Positions 16,735 through 25,432 of a stretch of 64,000 nucleotides of DNA are shown here, piece after piece. The translations under genes and the position numbers were made by a program. Every line of letters begins with the position of its first letter. Within the stretch, counting starts at the first letter, position 1. This DNA comes from Alistipes sp. (GTDB lineage: Bacteria; Bacteroidota; Bacteroidia; Bacteroidales; Rikenellaceae). Location of the stretch: positions 34,653-98,652 of the forward strand of contig JAFXFM010000023.1 of NCBI GenBank assembly GCA_017520545.1. Direction: 5' to 3'. The notes beneath the pieces are model-generated. The model was given only the letters and a program-made list of their open reading frames with translations, was not told where the DNA came from and searched no databases.

Positions 16735-17835
16735 ATGACCGAAAAACTTCTTAAAATTGCCTCTGAGTTCGTTCTCGAAGGCGCAATCAAAGAGATTACT
16801 CCGCTGGGACAGGGTTTCATCAACGATACCTTTATTATCCACACCGAGGGTGATGCTCCGAACTACATTTTGCAGCGCAAGAATCAGATTGTATTCCCTG
16901 ACGTGCCTGCAATGATGGACAACATCGACCGCGTAACTGCACACATTCGCAAGAAGGTGGCAGCCGAGGGAGGCGACGTTCGTCGCGAGGTTATGACTAT
17001 CAACCACACCCACGATGGCAAGTTCTACCACATCGACGAGGATGGCGAGTATTGGGCAGTTTGCGAGTTTATCGCCGACACTATCGCCTACGATGCGGCA
17101 AATAGCGAGGCTTTGGCACGTATGGGCGGTATGGGTATCGGTAAGTTCCAGTCGCAGTTGGCAGACTTCACCGAGCCATTGGCAGAGGTTATCAAGGGCT
17201 TCCACAACATCAAGCACCGTTTCGTACAGTGGGACGAGGCTTTGGCACAGGACTTGGCAGGTCGCAAGGCCTCTATTGCGGAGGAGATTTCGTGGATTGA
17301 GTCGCGTCGTGAGGAGATGCTCGCATTTTGGGCAAAGGTTGAGAGTGGCGAGATTCCAATGCGCGTAACTCACAACGACACCAAAATTAACAATATCCTC
17401 TTCGACAAGCAGGGCAATGTGCTTTGCGTTATCGACTTGGATACCGTGATGTCGGCACCTGCATTGAACGACTTTGGCGATGCTATCCGCACCTATGCAA
17501 ACACAGGCGCAGAGGACGCAGAGGATCTCTCTACCGTATCGCTCTCGTTGCCTATGTTTGCCGCTTATGCCGATGGCTACCTCTCGCAGCAGGCAAAGAC
17601 TCTTACACAGGCAGAGTTGGATCACCTCGCATTCTCGGCTCGTTACATCACATTCGAGCAGGTGTTGCGATTCTTGATGGACTACATCAATGGTGATACC
17701 TATTATAAAATTAAGTCGCCTAACCACAACCTCGTACGTACCCACGCTCAGTATGCATTGTTGCAGAGCATCGAGTCGCAGTACGCAGAGATGTGCGAGG
17801 TGATTAAGGCTACAACTGCTAAATATCGCGCTTAA
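16735..17835 (+). CDS. nahK: Aminoglycoside-phosphotransferase-fold kinase, N-acetylhexosamine 1-kinase (NahK)-like
   Basis: 366 residues, close to the NahK of bifidobacteria (about 359). THNDTKINN places the catalytic Asp215 and Asn220, and IDLDT at 233-237 gives the metal-binding Asp234. From memory, the pattern RVTHNDTK-NNIL, DLDT-M, DFGD-IR, FL-DY--GD-Y and HNLVRT is shared with NahK over the whole length, so phosphorylation of GlcNAc or GalNAc at C1 is the best guess. Context with two NagB domains fits host-glycan amino-sugar use. A general APH-fold kinase of other specificity remains possible. Confidence 0.75.
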   Translation: MTEKLLKIASEFVLEGAIKEITPLGQGFINDTFIIHTEGDAPNYILQRKNQIVFPDVPAMMDNIDRVTAHIRKKVAAEGGDVRREVMTINHTHDGKFYHIDEDGEYWAVCEFIADTIAYDAANSEALARMGGMGIGKFQSQLADFTEPLAEVIKGFHNIKHRFVQWDEALAQDLAGRKASIAEEISWIESRREEMLAFWAKVESGEIPMRVTHNDTKINNILFDKQGNVLCVIDLDTVMSAPALNDFGDAIRTYANTGAEDAEDLSTVSLSLPMFAAYADGYLSQQAKTLTQAELDHLAFSARYITFEQVLRFLMDYINGDTYYKIKSPNHNLVRTHAQYALLQSIESQYAEMCEVIKATTAKYRA

Positions 17836-17836
17836 T

Positions 17837-18463
17837 ATGAAAATTGCGAAGATAGATTTGTCGGGACACACCCTCGAAGAGATTTTCGAGGGTATCGCTC
17901 CCGAGAGGATTGCCTGCTGTAATTGGGCCGAGGAGTACCCTTACGCGCCAAATGTATCGTTTAAGATGTTCCATACGGGCGAGAAGTTGTACGTTCGCTT
18001 CGATGTCGAGGAGGGCTATACGGCGGCTCGTGTAGCCGAGGATAATGGCGAGGTTTGGACCGACTCGTGCTGCGAGTTCTTCCTATCGTTGGACGGCGAG
18101 GCATACTACAACGTCGAGACTACCTGCATTGGCAAGATGTTGATTGGCTATCGAGCAAAGGGTCAGGATGTTATTCACGCCGACGACACTGTACTTTCGC
18201 AAGTTGAGCGCATCACTTCACTCGGCTCGGAGCCTTTCGAGGAGCGCGTGGGCGAGAATAAGTGGTCGTTGATGTTGGGACTTCCAACCTCGATTATGCA
18301 CCAGCACAAGGTTGAGAGTTGGGACGGCTTGAAGTTGAAGGTTAATCTCTACAAATGTGGCGATAACCTCTCGAAACCACACTTCCTCTCGTGGCAACCA
18401 ATCGCACTTCCGCAACCTTGCTTCCACTGCCCTGAGTTCTTCACGGCAATCGAGTTGGAGTAA
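17837..18463 (+). CDS. Carbohydrate-binding family 9-like protein
   Basis: 208 residues without signal peptide. YVRFDVEEG, followed by VWTDSCCEFFLSLDGEAYYNVETTCIG broken over residues about 64-93, resembles the beta-sandwich of the CBM9-like family. In Bacteroidota such small intracellular proteins are often next to sugar-phosphate genes. It starts 1 bp after the kinase stop, so it belongs to the amino-sugar operon. Whether it binds sugar is unknown. Confidence 0.7.
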   Translation: MKIAKIDLSGHTLEEIFEGIAPERIACCNWAEEYPYAPNVSFKMFHTGEKLYVRFDVEEGYTAARVAEDNGEVWTDSCCEFFLSLDGEAYYNVETTCIGKMLIGYRAKGQDVIHADDTVLSQVERITSLGSEPFEERVGENKWSLMLGLPTSIMHQHKVESWDGLKLKVNLYKCGDNLSKPHFLSWQPIALPQPCFHCPEFFTAIELE

Positions 18464-18470
18464 AAAATAT

Positions 18471-18540
18471 CGTCAATTATTGAGGGTATTTTGTGCCAAG
18501 AAAGGTAGCGAAAAGGGATAAAATGCAGAATCAGAAAAGC
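18471..18540 (+). repeat. Truncated copy of the 125-nt nested-hairpin repeat
   Basis: ATCGTCAATTATTGAGGGTA followed by TTTTGTGCCAAGAAAGGTAGCGAAAA and ending in AATCAGAA: same order of blocks as the complete units at 18603 and 18728, but the central hairpin is missing. Confidence 0.6.
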
Positions 18541-18554
18541 TAAGGGCTAAAAGC

Positions 18555-18590
18555 AACAAGATGGGTATCGTTTTCGATACCCATCTTGTT
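18555..18590. terminator. Perfect 16-bp hairpin with TTTT loop
   Basis: AACAAGATGGGTATCG (18555-18570), loop TTTT, and its exact complement (18575-18590). It would form on either strand between convergent genes, so it may stop both; there is no long T run. The core TATCG-TTTT-CGATA recurs at 52493 and, with five T, twice at 46460-46519. Confidence 0.7.
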
Positions 18591-18599
18591 TATAGAAGT

Positions 18600-18849
18600 T
18601 CATAAATGATTGAGGGTGTTTTGTGCGAGGCAAGGTAGCGAAAGTGCAGCATATAAACCTATGTGAGCATTTCGGTTATTAAAGATTGGTGCAAAATTTA
18701 CCAATCAGAACCCTGCCTACAAAAAAAAATCGCTTATGAGCGAGCAGATTTTGTGCGAGGCAAGGTAGCGAAAGCGCAGCATAGTAAACCTATGTGAGCA
18801 TTTCGCTATCCGACGTTATCGTGCAAAATATGCCGCTCAGAACGATTTT
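18600..18849. repeat. Two copies of a 125-nt nested-hairpin repeat
   Basis: Unit 1 (about 18603-18715) and unit 2 (about 18728-18849) share GTGCGAGGCAAGGTAGCGAAA, GCAGCATA--AAACCTATGTG with a gap, and GAGCATTTCG. In unit 1 the outer stem is TGATTG/CAATCA; in unit 2 it is GAGCG/CGCTC plus AATCG/CGATT, and ATTTTGTGCGA pairs with TCGTGCAAAAT. The array fills the gap between convergent genes and ends at the stop codon of the leftward one. Three more units lie at 24455-24823. Confidence 0.82.
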
Positions 18850-19788
18850 TTACTTGGAGTAATTCGAATTAAGATACTCTCTAATGGTAAATTCCGTCTG
18901 ACACGGCTCGATACCATCGGCGAGGAACTCGTTGGTGTGCTGAATGTGCTCCTTATTGAGGACACAACGATTGAGGAAAGAGAATATCTCATCGTAGTTG
19001 TCGTACATCGGCGAGACGGCAAGAATATGGTCGCGATAGTGCGCAGAGTGGAAATAGTAGGTTGCACCCTTCTTATGGAGTTGGTCGGCAATGAAGTCCG
19101 AGCCATAAAATCCGGTTGAGAGAATGGTCGCCTTGCGATATGGAACATTACGGTCGGCGTTGCCGTGAAAGAGCATTATTGGACACGGTTTATTGTGCCA
19201 ATGAGGTTTACTAAGCACCGAGTATATCGCACCTGCAAAGGCTACAACGCCTGCAAAATTGAAATTTTTGGGGAGAATCTTGGCATATTTCGAGTGGTTT
19301 GCCAAGTAGTTTTCCGCCTGCAACACCGCTATCGCTCCGGCACTCGAACCACTCGCCACAATAAGCGACGGGTTGATACCCAACTTTTCGGCGTTATCAA
19401 GCAGGAATTTTGTTGCACGCAACACATCCTCGGCAGCGAAATTCACTGCGCGATACATCATTCGTGCCCCCTCCAAAGTGCCGACCTCCTTATCGCTACC
19501 CTCCGTATACGCCATACCGAGGCGGTAATCTATCGATACCACGTCGAAGCCACTCGACATCAACTTCTCGAAATATGGAATATACCACTCGTGGGCTCGA
19601 TCTCCGTGCGAAAAACCACCTCCAAAGGCGAATAACAAGCAAGGGTGTGCGCCCTCGCCCTCGGCGCGATAGTGGTCGAGATATAGCGGCTCTGCGCCCT
19701 CTACAAAGCAATAGGTTGTTGGTTTTGTCTGTGCAGAGAGTGTCGCCATAGCCAAAATAAAAATTGTAGATAGTAAAATTTTTTTCAT
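18850..19788 (-). CDS. Secreted alpha/beta-hydrolase (esterase)
   Basis: 312 residues. A signal peptide (1-19, LSA-Q) is followed by an alpha/beta-hydrolase fold: oxyanion segment FGGGF at 55-59, DYRLG at 88-92, nucleophile elbow GSSAG at 147-151 with Ser149, and a late HGNADRNVPY and HYRDH giving candidate Asp and His. The layout resembles acetyl-xylan or carboxyl esterases of the BD-FAE/Aes type. It is transcribed 2 bp behind rarA, so it depends on that transcript. The substrate is not evident. Confidence 0.8.
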   Translation of the reverse strand: MKKILLSTIFILAMATLSAQTKPTTYCFVEGAEPLYLDHYRAEGEGAHPCLLFAFGGGFSHGDRAHEWYIPYFEKLMSSGFDVVSIDYRLGMAYTEGSDKEVGTLEGARMMYRAVNFAAEDVLRATKFLLDNAEKLGINPSLIVASGSSAGAIAVLQAENYLANHSKYAKILPKNFNFAGVVAFAGAIYSVLSKPHWHNKPCPIMLFHGNADRNVPYRKATILSTGFYGSDFIADQLHKKGATYYFHSAHYRDHILAVSPMYDNYDEIFSFLNRCVLNKEHIQHTNEFLADGIEPCQTEFTIREYLNSNYSK

Positions 19789-19789
19789 C

Positions 19790-21064
19790 CTACTTATATT
19801 TATCGTTCCAGAGTTGCTGCATACGTTCAGCTATGCGCTGTTCGGTCTGGTTTCCGGTGTTCGGGCGATAAAACTGCGTGCCTTTGAGCGACTCGGGCAG
19901 GAACTCTTGCTCGACAAAGTTGCCCTCGTAGTCGTGAGCATATTTGTAGCCATCGCCATACCCTTCGTCCTTCATCAGCTCGGTTACGGCATTGCGCAGA
20001 TGCAACGGCACAGGGCGCAGATTGGTATCCTTTTGCACAAAGGCAAGTGCCTCGTTTATAGCCATATATGCCGAATTGCTCTTCTGCGAGGTGGCGAGAT
20101 ATATGGTCGTCTCGGCGAGCGTAATACGCGCCTCGGGCATACCGATTTTATGTACAGTATCGAAGCAGGCATTTGCCAACAACAGCGCGTTAGGGTTTGC
20201 CAAGCCGATATCCTCAGATGCAAGAATCACCAGGCGTCGCGCAATAAATCTCGGCTCCTCACCTCCTGCCAACATTCGTGCCAAATAGTAGATTGCAGCA
20301 TTTGGGTCGCTACCTCGCACGCTCTTTATGAAGGCGGATATGACGTCGTAATGTTGTTCGCCATTCTTGTCGTAGAGCGCGATATTCTGCTGCAACACCT
20401 CCGTTACGAGGTCGTCGGTAATCGTCAAATCGCCCTCACGCGAGGAGGTTATAATATCGAGGATATTTAACAATTTTCGGGCGTCGCCACCTGCAAAGCG
20501 GAATAATGCGGCACTCTCCTCAACCTCGATTTTTCGCTGTTTTAACTCCTCGTCGGAGGTTAGCGCACGGTCGAGTAACTTCTGTAAATCTTCGTCCTGC
20601 ATTGGTCGCAGTGTATAGACCTGACAGCGGCTCAAAAGTGGCGAGATAACCTCGAATGACGGATTCTCGGTCGTCGCGCCTATAAGGGTTATAACGCCCT
20701 GTTCTACCGCGCCGAGCAGAGAATCTTGCTGCGACTTGTTGAAACGGTGAATCTCGTCGATAAATAGCAACGGAGTCTTTGCCGAGAAGAATTTTTGGTT
20801 CTTCGCAGACTCAATAACTTCGCGCACCTCCTTCACACCGGAAGTTACGGCCGAGAGCGTGTAGAAAGGTCGGTCGAGGGTATTTGCTACAATACGGGCA
20901 AGTGTAGTCTTACCCACCCCCGGAGGTCCCCACAAGATGAACGACGGCACATTTCCCGCCTCAATAAAGCGACGGAACACGCCACCCTCCCCGACCAGAT
21001 GTTGCTGGCCGATATAATCTTCGAGTGTCTGAGGACGAAGCCTCTCTGCTAACGGTGCAGACAT
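19790..21064 (-). CDS. rarA: Replication-associated recombination protein A (MgsA/RarA)
   Basis: 424-residue AAA+ ATPase. Walker A GPPGVGKT at 46-53, Walker B FIDEIHRFNK around 103-112, sensor 1 ATTENPS and an arginine finger in LLSRCQVY are visible, followed by the C-terminal tetramerisation domain (YLARMLAGGEEPRFIARRL). RarA acts at stalled replication forks and at single-strand/double-strand junctions. It lies behind the aminotransferase gene with a 44-bp gap containing a TTAGCCA array. Confidence 0.95.
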   Translation of the reverse strand: MSAPLAERLRPQTLEDYIGQQHLVGEGGVFRRFIEAGNVPSFILWGPPGVGKTTLARIVANTLDRPFYTLSAVTSGVKEVREVIESAKNQKFFSAKTPLLFIDEIHRFNKSQQDSLLGAVEQGVITLIGATTENPSFEVISPLLSRCQVYTLRPMQDEDLQKLLDRALTSDEELKQRKIEVEESAALFRFAGGDARKLLNILDIITSSREGDLTITDDLVTEVLQQNIALYDKNGEQHYDVISAFIKSVRGSDPNAAIYYLARMLAGGEEPRFIARRLVILASEDIGLANPNALLLANACFDTVHKIGMPEARITLAETTIYLATSQKSNSAYMAINEALAFVQKDTNLRPVPLHLRNAVTELMKDEGYGDGYKYAHDYEGNFVEQEFLPESLKGTQFYRPNTGNQTEQRIAERMQQLWNDKYK

Positions 21065-21108
21065 AAATTCATTTGCTTTTAGCCATTAGCCAATGGCCAT
21101 TGGCTCTC

Positions 21109-22308
21109 TTATTTCTTAATTTTATTGTACTCTTCGATTGCTTTTCCCAAAATGCGGATTGCTTTTCGGAGTTCCTCCTTTTCGAGAATGTAGGCGATGC
21201 GGACCTCGTTCTTACCCAAGCCCTCCTCGGAATAAAATCCCGATGCAGGAGCCAACATTACGGTTGCGCCCTCGTACTCAAATTCACGCAAGCACCACTC
21301 GCAGAACTTATCGCTGTCGTCTATCGGCAAACGGGCAATGGTGTAGAATGCGCCCATAGGAATTGGCGAGTAGACACCTTCGATTTTATTCAACTCATCG
21401 ACCAGACAGTTACGGCGCTCGATGTACTCCTCGTAGGTGTGGATGGCGTACTCGCGTGGAGCGTCCAACGACGCCTCCGCCGCAATTTGTCCGAGCAATG
21501 GTGGCGAAAGTCGCGCCTGACAGAACTTCATCACCGCAGCACGCAGAGCCTTATTCTTTGTGATGAATGCACCGATACGGATACCACACTCCGAGTATCG
21601 CTTCGACACCGAGTCGATCAACACCACGTTCTCCTCGATACCCTCCAAGTGGCACGCCGAGATATATGGCGAGCCGGTATAGATAAACTCGCGATAGACC
21701 TCGTCCGAGAAGAGGAACAGATCGTATTTCTTCACCAAGTCGCGAATACGATTCATCTCCTTACGAGTGTAAAGGTAACCCGTTGGGTTATTAGGATTGC
21801 ATATCAGAATGCCTCGCGTACGTTCATTTATCAACGCCTCGAACTGCTCTATCGAAGGCAATGCAAAGCCATTCTCGATGGTCGATGTTATAGGACGAAT
21901 CACAGCACCTGCCGATACCGCAAAAGCCATATAGTTGGCATACGCAGGCTCGGGAACGATAATTTCGTCGCCCGGATTCAGACACGACATAAAGGCGAAC
22001 AACACAGCCTCCGAACCTCCTGCTGTAACGATAATATCGTCGGGTGAGAGTTTAATTTGGTATTGGTCGTAGTAGCCGACCAACTTCTCGCGCAAAGAGA
22101 GAAATCCATCGCTCGGGCTATACTCCAAAATCTCGCGATCTATATTGCGAATGGCATCGAGTGCCACCTGCGGAGTCTTGATATCGGGCTGACCGATATT
22201 GAGATGATAGACCTTTGTACCTCGTTTTTTTGCCTCTTCGGCAAGCGGAGCCAATCGGCGTATCGGCGATGCCGGCATCAGCACGGCGCGTTCTGAAATT
22301 TTTGGCAT
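21109..22308 (-). CDS. PLP-dependent class I/II aminotransferase
   Basis: 399 residues from the ATG at 22308 (MPKISERAVLMPASP); an upstream in-frame ATG at 22371 would add a hydrophobic stretch overlapping the promoter and is less likely. Fold type I landmarks: ICNPNNPTGYLY, SDEVYREF and the PLP-lysine segment VSKRYSECGIRIG. The set LNIGQPD, YSPSDGFLSLRE resembles aspartate/alanine aminotransferases of Bacteroidota. The exact amino-acid pair cannot be read from the sequence. Confidence 0.85.
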   Translation of the reverse strand: MPKISERAVLMPASPIRRLAPLAEEAKKRGTKVYHLNIGQPDIKTPQVALDAIRNIDREILEYSPSDGFLSLREKLVGYYDQYQIKLSPDDIIVTAGGSEAVLFAFMSCLNPGDEIIVPEPAYANYMAFAVSAGAVIRPITSTIENGFALPSIEQFEALINERTRGILICNPNNPTGYLYTRKEMNRIRDLVKKYDLFLFSDEVYREFIYTGSPYISACHLEGIEENVVLIDSVSKRYSECGIRIGAFITKNKALRAAVMKFCQARLSPPLLGQIAAEASLDAPREYAIHTYEEYIERRNCLVDELNKIEGVYSPIPMGAFYTIARLPIDDSDKFCEWCLREFEYEGATVMLAPASGFYSEEGLGKNEVRIAYILEKEELRKAIRILGKAIEEYNKIKK

Positions 22309-22334
22309 AATAAGTATTGATAATATATTCCACG

Positions 22335-22342
22335 CAAATATA
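22335..22342 (-). promoter_or_regulatory. -7 element of the aminotransferase-rarA-esterase operon
   Basis: TATATTTG on the minus strand matches TAnnTTTG exactly and lies 27 bp upstream of the preferred start codon at 22308. No good -33 match is present. Confidence 0.55.
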
Positions 22343-22394
22343 CGAAAATAAATTGATAACATAGTTATCACTCACCCCTCTTTTCGCATATTTT

Positions 22395-22402
22395 TATCTT
22401 TG
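22395..22402 (+). promoter_or_regulatory. Second (distal) -7 element before the acyltransferase gene
   Basis: TATCTTTG, an exact TAnnTTTG match, about 95 bp before the start codon. No -33 partner was found, so it may be inactive. Confidence 0.4.
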
Positions 22403-22444
22403 CATCAAATTAATAGGTATTTATACCCAAATACAACATTTCTA

Positions 22445-22474
22445 TTGTCATATAGAATATTTTTACTACTTTTG
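22445..22474 (+). promoter_or_regulatory. Promoter of the acyltransferase-phosphodiesterase operon
   Basis: TTG (22445-22447), a 19-bp gap and TACTTTTG (22467-22474) match the Bacteroidota promoter. Start codon at 22497; predicted leader about 15 nt. Confidence 0.75.
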
Positions 22475-22496
22475 TGTTGAAAACATTTACATTTTT

Positions 22497-23858
22497 ATGA
22501 AAAAAGAAGGTAAACCAAGAGATCACAACCTCTTATTGAAGGCATTTCGTGTCTATCTACAATTCGTAAATTCAGGTCTATATTTCCGTAGGGAGCATAT
22601 GGTAGGTGTCGAGAAGGTGCCTATTGATGGTACGCCACTCGTAATTGTCTCGAATCACCAGAACTGTATGAACGACCCTCTTTCGGTTGCAATGAATTTG
22701 ACCGACCGTCGCATCAACTTCATCGCTCGTGCCAACGTATTCAAGAACCCTATCGCAGGCCGTTTCTTGCGCAAGTTGGGCCTCCTACCTGCTTATCGTA
22801 TGTCTTACGATGGCTATGCTTCGGTAGCAAAGAACCGCGCAACCCTCGATGCTGCGGGTCAGGCGTTGTGCGACGGCGAGAGCGTAATGCTCTTCCCTGA
22901 GGCGGGACACCAAGATAAGCGTTGGCTCGGAACATTCAAAATTGCATATCTGAAAATCGCTTTCGATGCTGCCGAGAAGTTTAATTTCGAGCACGACGTG
23001 ATGATTCTGCCTTCGTGCAACCACTACTCGAACTACTTCCACGCGCGTACCGATATGTTAATTCGCTTCGGCGACCCTATTTCGTTGAAGCCTTTCTACG
23101 AGGAGTATAAGGCAGAGCCACGTGTTACAATGTTGAAAATCAACGAGATTGTGCGCGAGAAGATTAAGGAGTTGATGCTTCATATCGACGATTTGGAACA
23201 CTACGACCAAATCGACTTCCTCCGCGAGACGGGCTATGGTCGCAAGTACGCTATCGAGCACGGCTTCAATTTCAACTACCTCCCTTCGCGATTGCTCTCC
23301 GACCAGAAGTTGGTATCGGCATTGCAGGAGGCAACAAAGGAGCACCCCGAGGAGATGGAGCAGGTGTATGCCGATACTGCCGAGTACGCTGATGGCTTGA
23401 AGAAGTTGCATATCCGCGACTGGCTCTTTATTCGCAAGACACGTTGGACTTCGGCACTCCTCCGTGCTTTGGGCCTTTTGATTTTGCTGCCACTATTCAT
23501 CGTTTCGATTATACCGACAGGACTGTTGTTCCTCATACCGAAAATTTTCCTCAAAGCGTGGATTAAGGACGAGATGTTCTACTCTTCGTTCCACGTTGGC
23601 GTGAGCGTATTCGTATCGGTGCCTATATGCTTCATTCTTCCAACCATTCTGTTGTGGGTATTCCTCAACTTCTGGTGGGCTTTGGGCTATATGGTAGCCT
23701 TCCCATTTATGTTCGTACTGGCTTGGAACTATATGCGTCTGTTCTGGAAATTCATCGGAACCTGCATCTATCTCGACCGTCGCAACCGACCTGTTATCAA
23801 CAAGTTGCGCGACCTTCGTACCAGCATCTACGAGCGTTTGGACAATTTGTTGAAATAG
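22497..23858 (+). CDS. PlsC-type 1-acylglycerol-3-phosphate acyltransferase with C-terminal membrane segments
   Basis: 453 residues, longer than plain PlsC (about 240). The catalytic HX4D motif is NHQNCMND (His54, Asp60), and LFPEAG (about 131-136) is the glycerol-phosphate-binding motif. After a soluble middle part come at least three hydrophobic helices (about 325-345, 360-385, 390-420). Proteins of this layout occur across Bacteroidota and are assigned to glycerophospholipid acylation, with the precise acceptor untested. A phosphodiesterase gene follows after 6 bp. Confidence 0.82.
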   Translation: MKKEGKPRDHNLLLKAFRVYLQFVNSGLYFRREHMVGVEKVPIDGTPLVIVSNHQNCMNDPLSVAMNLTDRRINFIARANVFKNPIAGRFLRKLGLLPAYRMSYDGYASVAKNRATLDAAGQALCDGESVMLFPEAGHQDKRWLGTFKIAYLKIAFDAAEKFNFEHDVMILPSCNHYSNYFHARTDMLIRFGDPISLKPFYEEYKAEPRVTMLKINEIVREKIKELMLHIDDLEHYDQIDFLRETGYGRKYAIEHGFNFNYLPSRLLSDQKLVSALQEATKEHPEEMEQVYADTAEYADGLKKLHIRDWLFIRKTRWTSALLRALGLLILLPLFIVSIIPTGLLFLIPKIFLKAWIKDEMFYSSFHVGVSVFVSVPICFILPTILLWVFLNFWWALGYMVAFPFMFVLAWNYMRLFWKFIGTCIYLDRRNRPVINKLRDLRTSIYERLDNLLK

Positions 23859-23864
23859 TCTTCA

Positions 23865-24368
23865 ATGCGTAGAATTGGAGTTATATCTGACACGCACGGC
23901 ACCTTCGATGAGGTGCTGTGCGATTTTTTACGCGACGTTGATGAGATTTGGCACGCGGGCGATATCGGTTCAATCGAGTTGGCGGACAAAATTGCGCAAT
24001 TCAAACCTCTGCGTGCCGTCTATGGCAATATCGACGGTGGCGATACCCGCTACACCTATCAGCCCTTTGCGCACTTCAAGGTCGAGGGCGTCGAGGTACT
24101 GATGACCCATATCGGCGGATATCCTCGCCACTACTCACCGCAGGCATTGGCAAAGATTCAGGCTTGCCGGCCAAAGATATTCGTTTCGGGACATTCTCAC
24201 ATCTTGCGTGTTGAGTACGACAAGGTCTACAACCTACTCCACCTCAACCCGGGTGCTGCGGGGTGCTACGGCTTCCACAAAGTTCGCACAGCACTGCGCT
24301 TCACCATCGATGGCGACGACATCAAAGATATGGAACTCGGCGAATGGCCACGAGTTGGACACAAATAG
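23865..24368 (+). CDS. YfcE/MJ0936-type metallophosphoesterase
   Basis: 167 residues, typical for the small calcineurin-like phosphodiesterases. Metal-binding motifs appear in order: DTHG (Asp8, His10), HAGDIGS, GNIDGG, MTHIGGYP and GHSH. Such enzymes cleave phosphodiesters (often tested with bis-pNPP) in the cytosol; the natural substrate is unknown. It is cotranscribed with the acyltransferase gene. Confidence 0.88.
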   Translation: MRRIGVISDTHGTFDEVLCDFLRDVDEIWHAGDIGSIELADKIAQFKPLRAVYGNIDGGDTRYTYQPFAHFKVEGVEVLMTHIGGYPRHYSPQALAKIQACRPKIFVSGHSHILRVEYDKVYNLLHLNPGAAGCYGFHKVRTALRFTIDGDDIKDMELGEWPRVGHK

Positions 24369-24384
24369 ATAGAGCAGTTATTCC

Positions 24385-24434
24385 TTGGCTATTAGCCATT
24401 GGCTTTTTTTAGTTAGTAGTTAGTAGTTAGTAGA
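24385..24434. repeat. TTAGCCA and TTAGTAG arrays
   Basis: TTGGCTATTAGCCATTGGC followed by TTAGTAG repeated four times. The same two arrays stand side by side at 41738-41800. Confidence 0.75.
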
Positions 24435-24454
24435 TATTAAAATACTAACGGCAC

Positions 24455-24823
24455 TAACGACATTTGTGCTAAACGAGGCGACGAAAGCGCAGCATAGTAA
24501 ACCTATATGAGCATTTTGGCGACCGACACACTCGTGCAAAAAGAACTCATCAGAACTCTGCCTACTTAAAAAATCGTAAATGATGAGATTATTTTTGTGC
24601 CAAGCGAGTAGACGAAAGCGCAGCATAGTAAAATGTATGTGAGCATTTCGTTACCGAGGTGCGGTGCAATAAGAACTCATCAGAACTCTGCCAACACGAA
24701 AATCGTCAATGATGAGATTATTTTTGTGCGATGTTAGGCGACAGAAGCGCAGCATAGTAAACCTATGTGAGCATTTTGGCGACCGACACACTCGTGCAAA
24801 AAGAACTCATCAGAACGATTTTT
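24455..24823. repeat. Three tandem copies of the 125-nt nested-hairpin repeat
   Basis: Units at about 24455-24570 (5' side degraded), 24571-24699 and 24700-24823, with a period of 129 bp between the last two. Pairing in the last unit: AATCGT/ACGATT, TGATGAG/CTCATCA, TTTTTGTGCGA/TCGTGCAAAAA (two G-T wobbles) and the inner hairpin CATAG-TAAAC-CTATG. The final arm supplies the last codons (KSF-stop) of the leftward nucleosidase gene. Between convergent genes, as at 18600. Confidence 0.85.
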
Positions 24824-25409
24824 CCACCTTGTCCAAGATTGGCGTAAAATCAGTCCAAGTATTTGCGAACTCGTCGTAGGAAAGTTCGGTGTGTCCATCT
24901 TCCGGAACGTCGGAGATAACCTTTACAGCAACGAGAGGAGTGTTTCCGCACATCTCGCAAGCGATTGCAATAGCACCTATCTCCATATCGAAAATCGCCT
25001 TTTCGACACCAAAACGAGCCTTAATATCGGCTACGGAGCGAGCATTTACAAAGGAGTCGCCGGTGAAGACTGTGATATTGTCGGTGCCAAGAAGGTTGCG
25101 AGGGTCAGATATCTCGGGAATAAAGCCCTCGGGGATATCGGCATCGTGGTATTGCACACGGTTGGGCATAACAACCTCGCCCTGCTTGAAGCCGAGTGTT
25201 CCAGCCGCATAGCCTATAACTGCCACAAGGTCGTAAGGCTGCTCTGCCTGCATCAGATGTCGCGTAAGTGTTGCAGCAGCGGCAGCTTTGCCGATACCGC
25301 TAAACGCCACAGTATAGCGATTTCTCAACTGCTCGCCCTTGCGCTCAATGGCAAGGCGTATATTCTTATTCTCGCGCTCGGTTGGCGCAACTATCAGGAT
25401 ATTCTTCAT
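24810..25409 (-). CDS. Phosphorylase-superfamily nucleosidase (MTA/SAH nucleosidase-like)
   Basis: 199 residues from ATG 25409 (MKNILIVAPTERE); the ATG at 25433 lies in a TTAGCCA repeat and would add only repeat-coded residues. GIGKAAAAATLTRHL and VIGYAAGTL are the core beta-strand/loop motifs, and FDMEIGAIAIAC is the nucleoside-binding loop with catalytic Glu. VISD followed by a late FAN completes the fold. It may split methylthioadenosine, adenosylhomocysteine or a related nucleoside. Start overlap with the repeat and the stop codon inside another repeat show how close repeats press on this gene. Confidence 0.78.
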   Translation of the reverse strand: MKNILIVAPTERENKNIRLAIERKGEQLRNRYTVAFSGIGKAAAAATLTRHLMQAEQPYDLVAVIGYAAGTLGFKQGEVVMPNRVQYHDADIPEGFIPEISDPRNLLGTDNITVFTGDSFVNARSVADIKARFGVEKAIFDMEIGAIAIACEMCGNTPLVAVKVISDVPEDGHTELSYDEFANTWTDFTPILDKVEKSF

Positions 25410-25432
25410 ATTGGAAATAGGGCTTTTAGCCA

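Noticed and set aside
18600-24823. CRISPR array
   Set aside because: Units are about 125-129 bp, imperfect, directly adjoining and self-complementary, with no uniform spacers and no cas genes.
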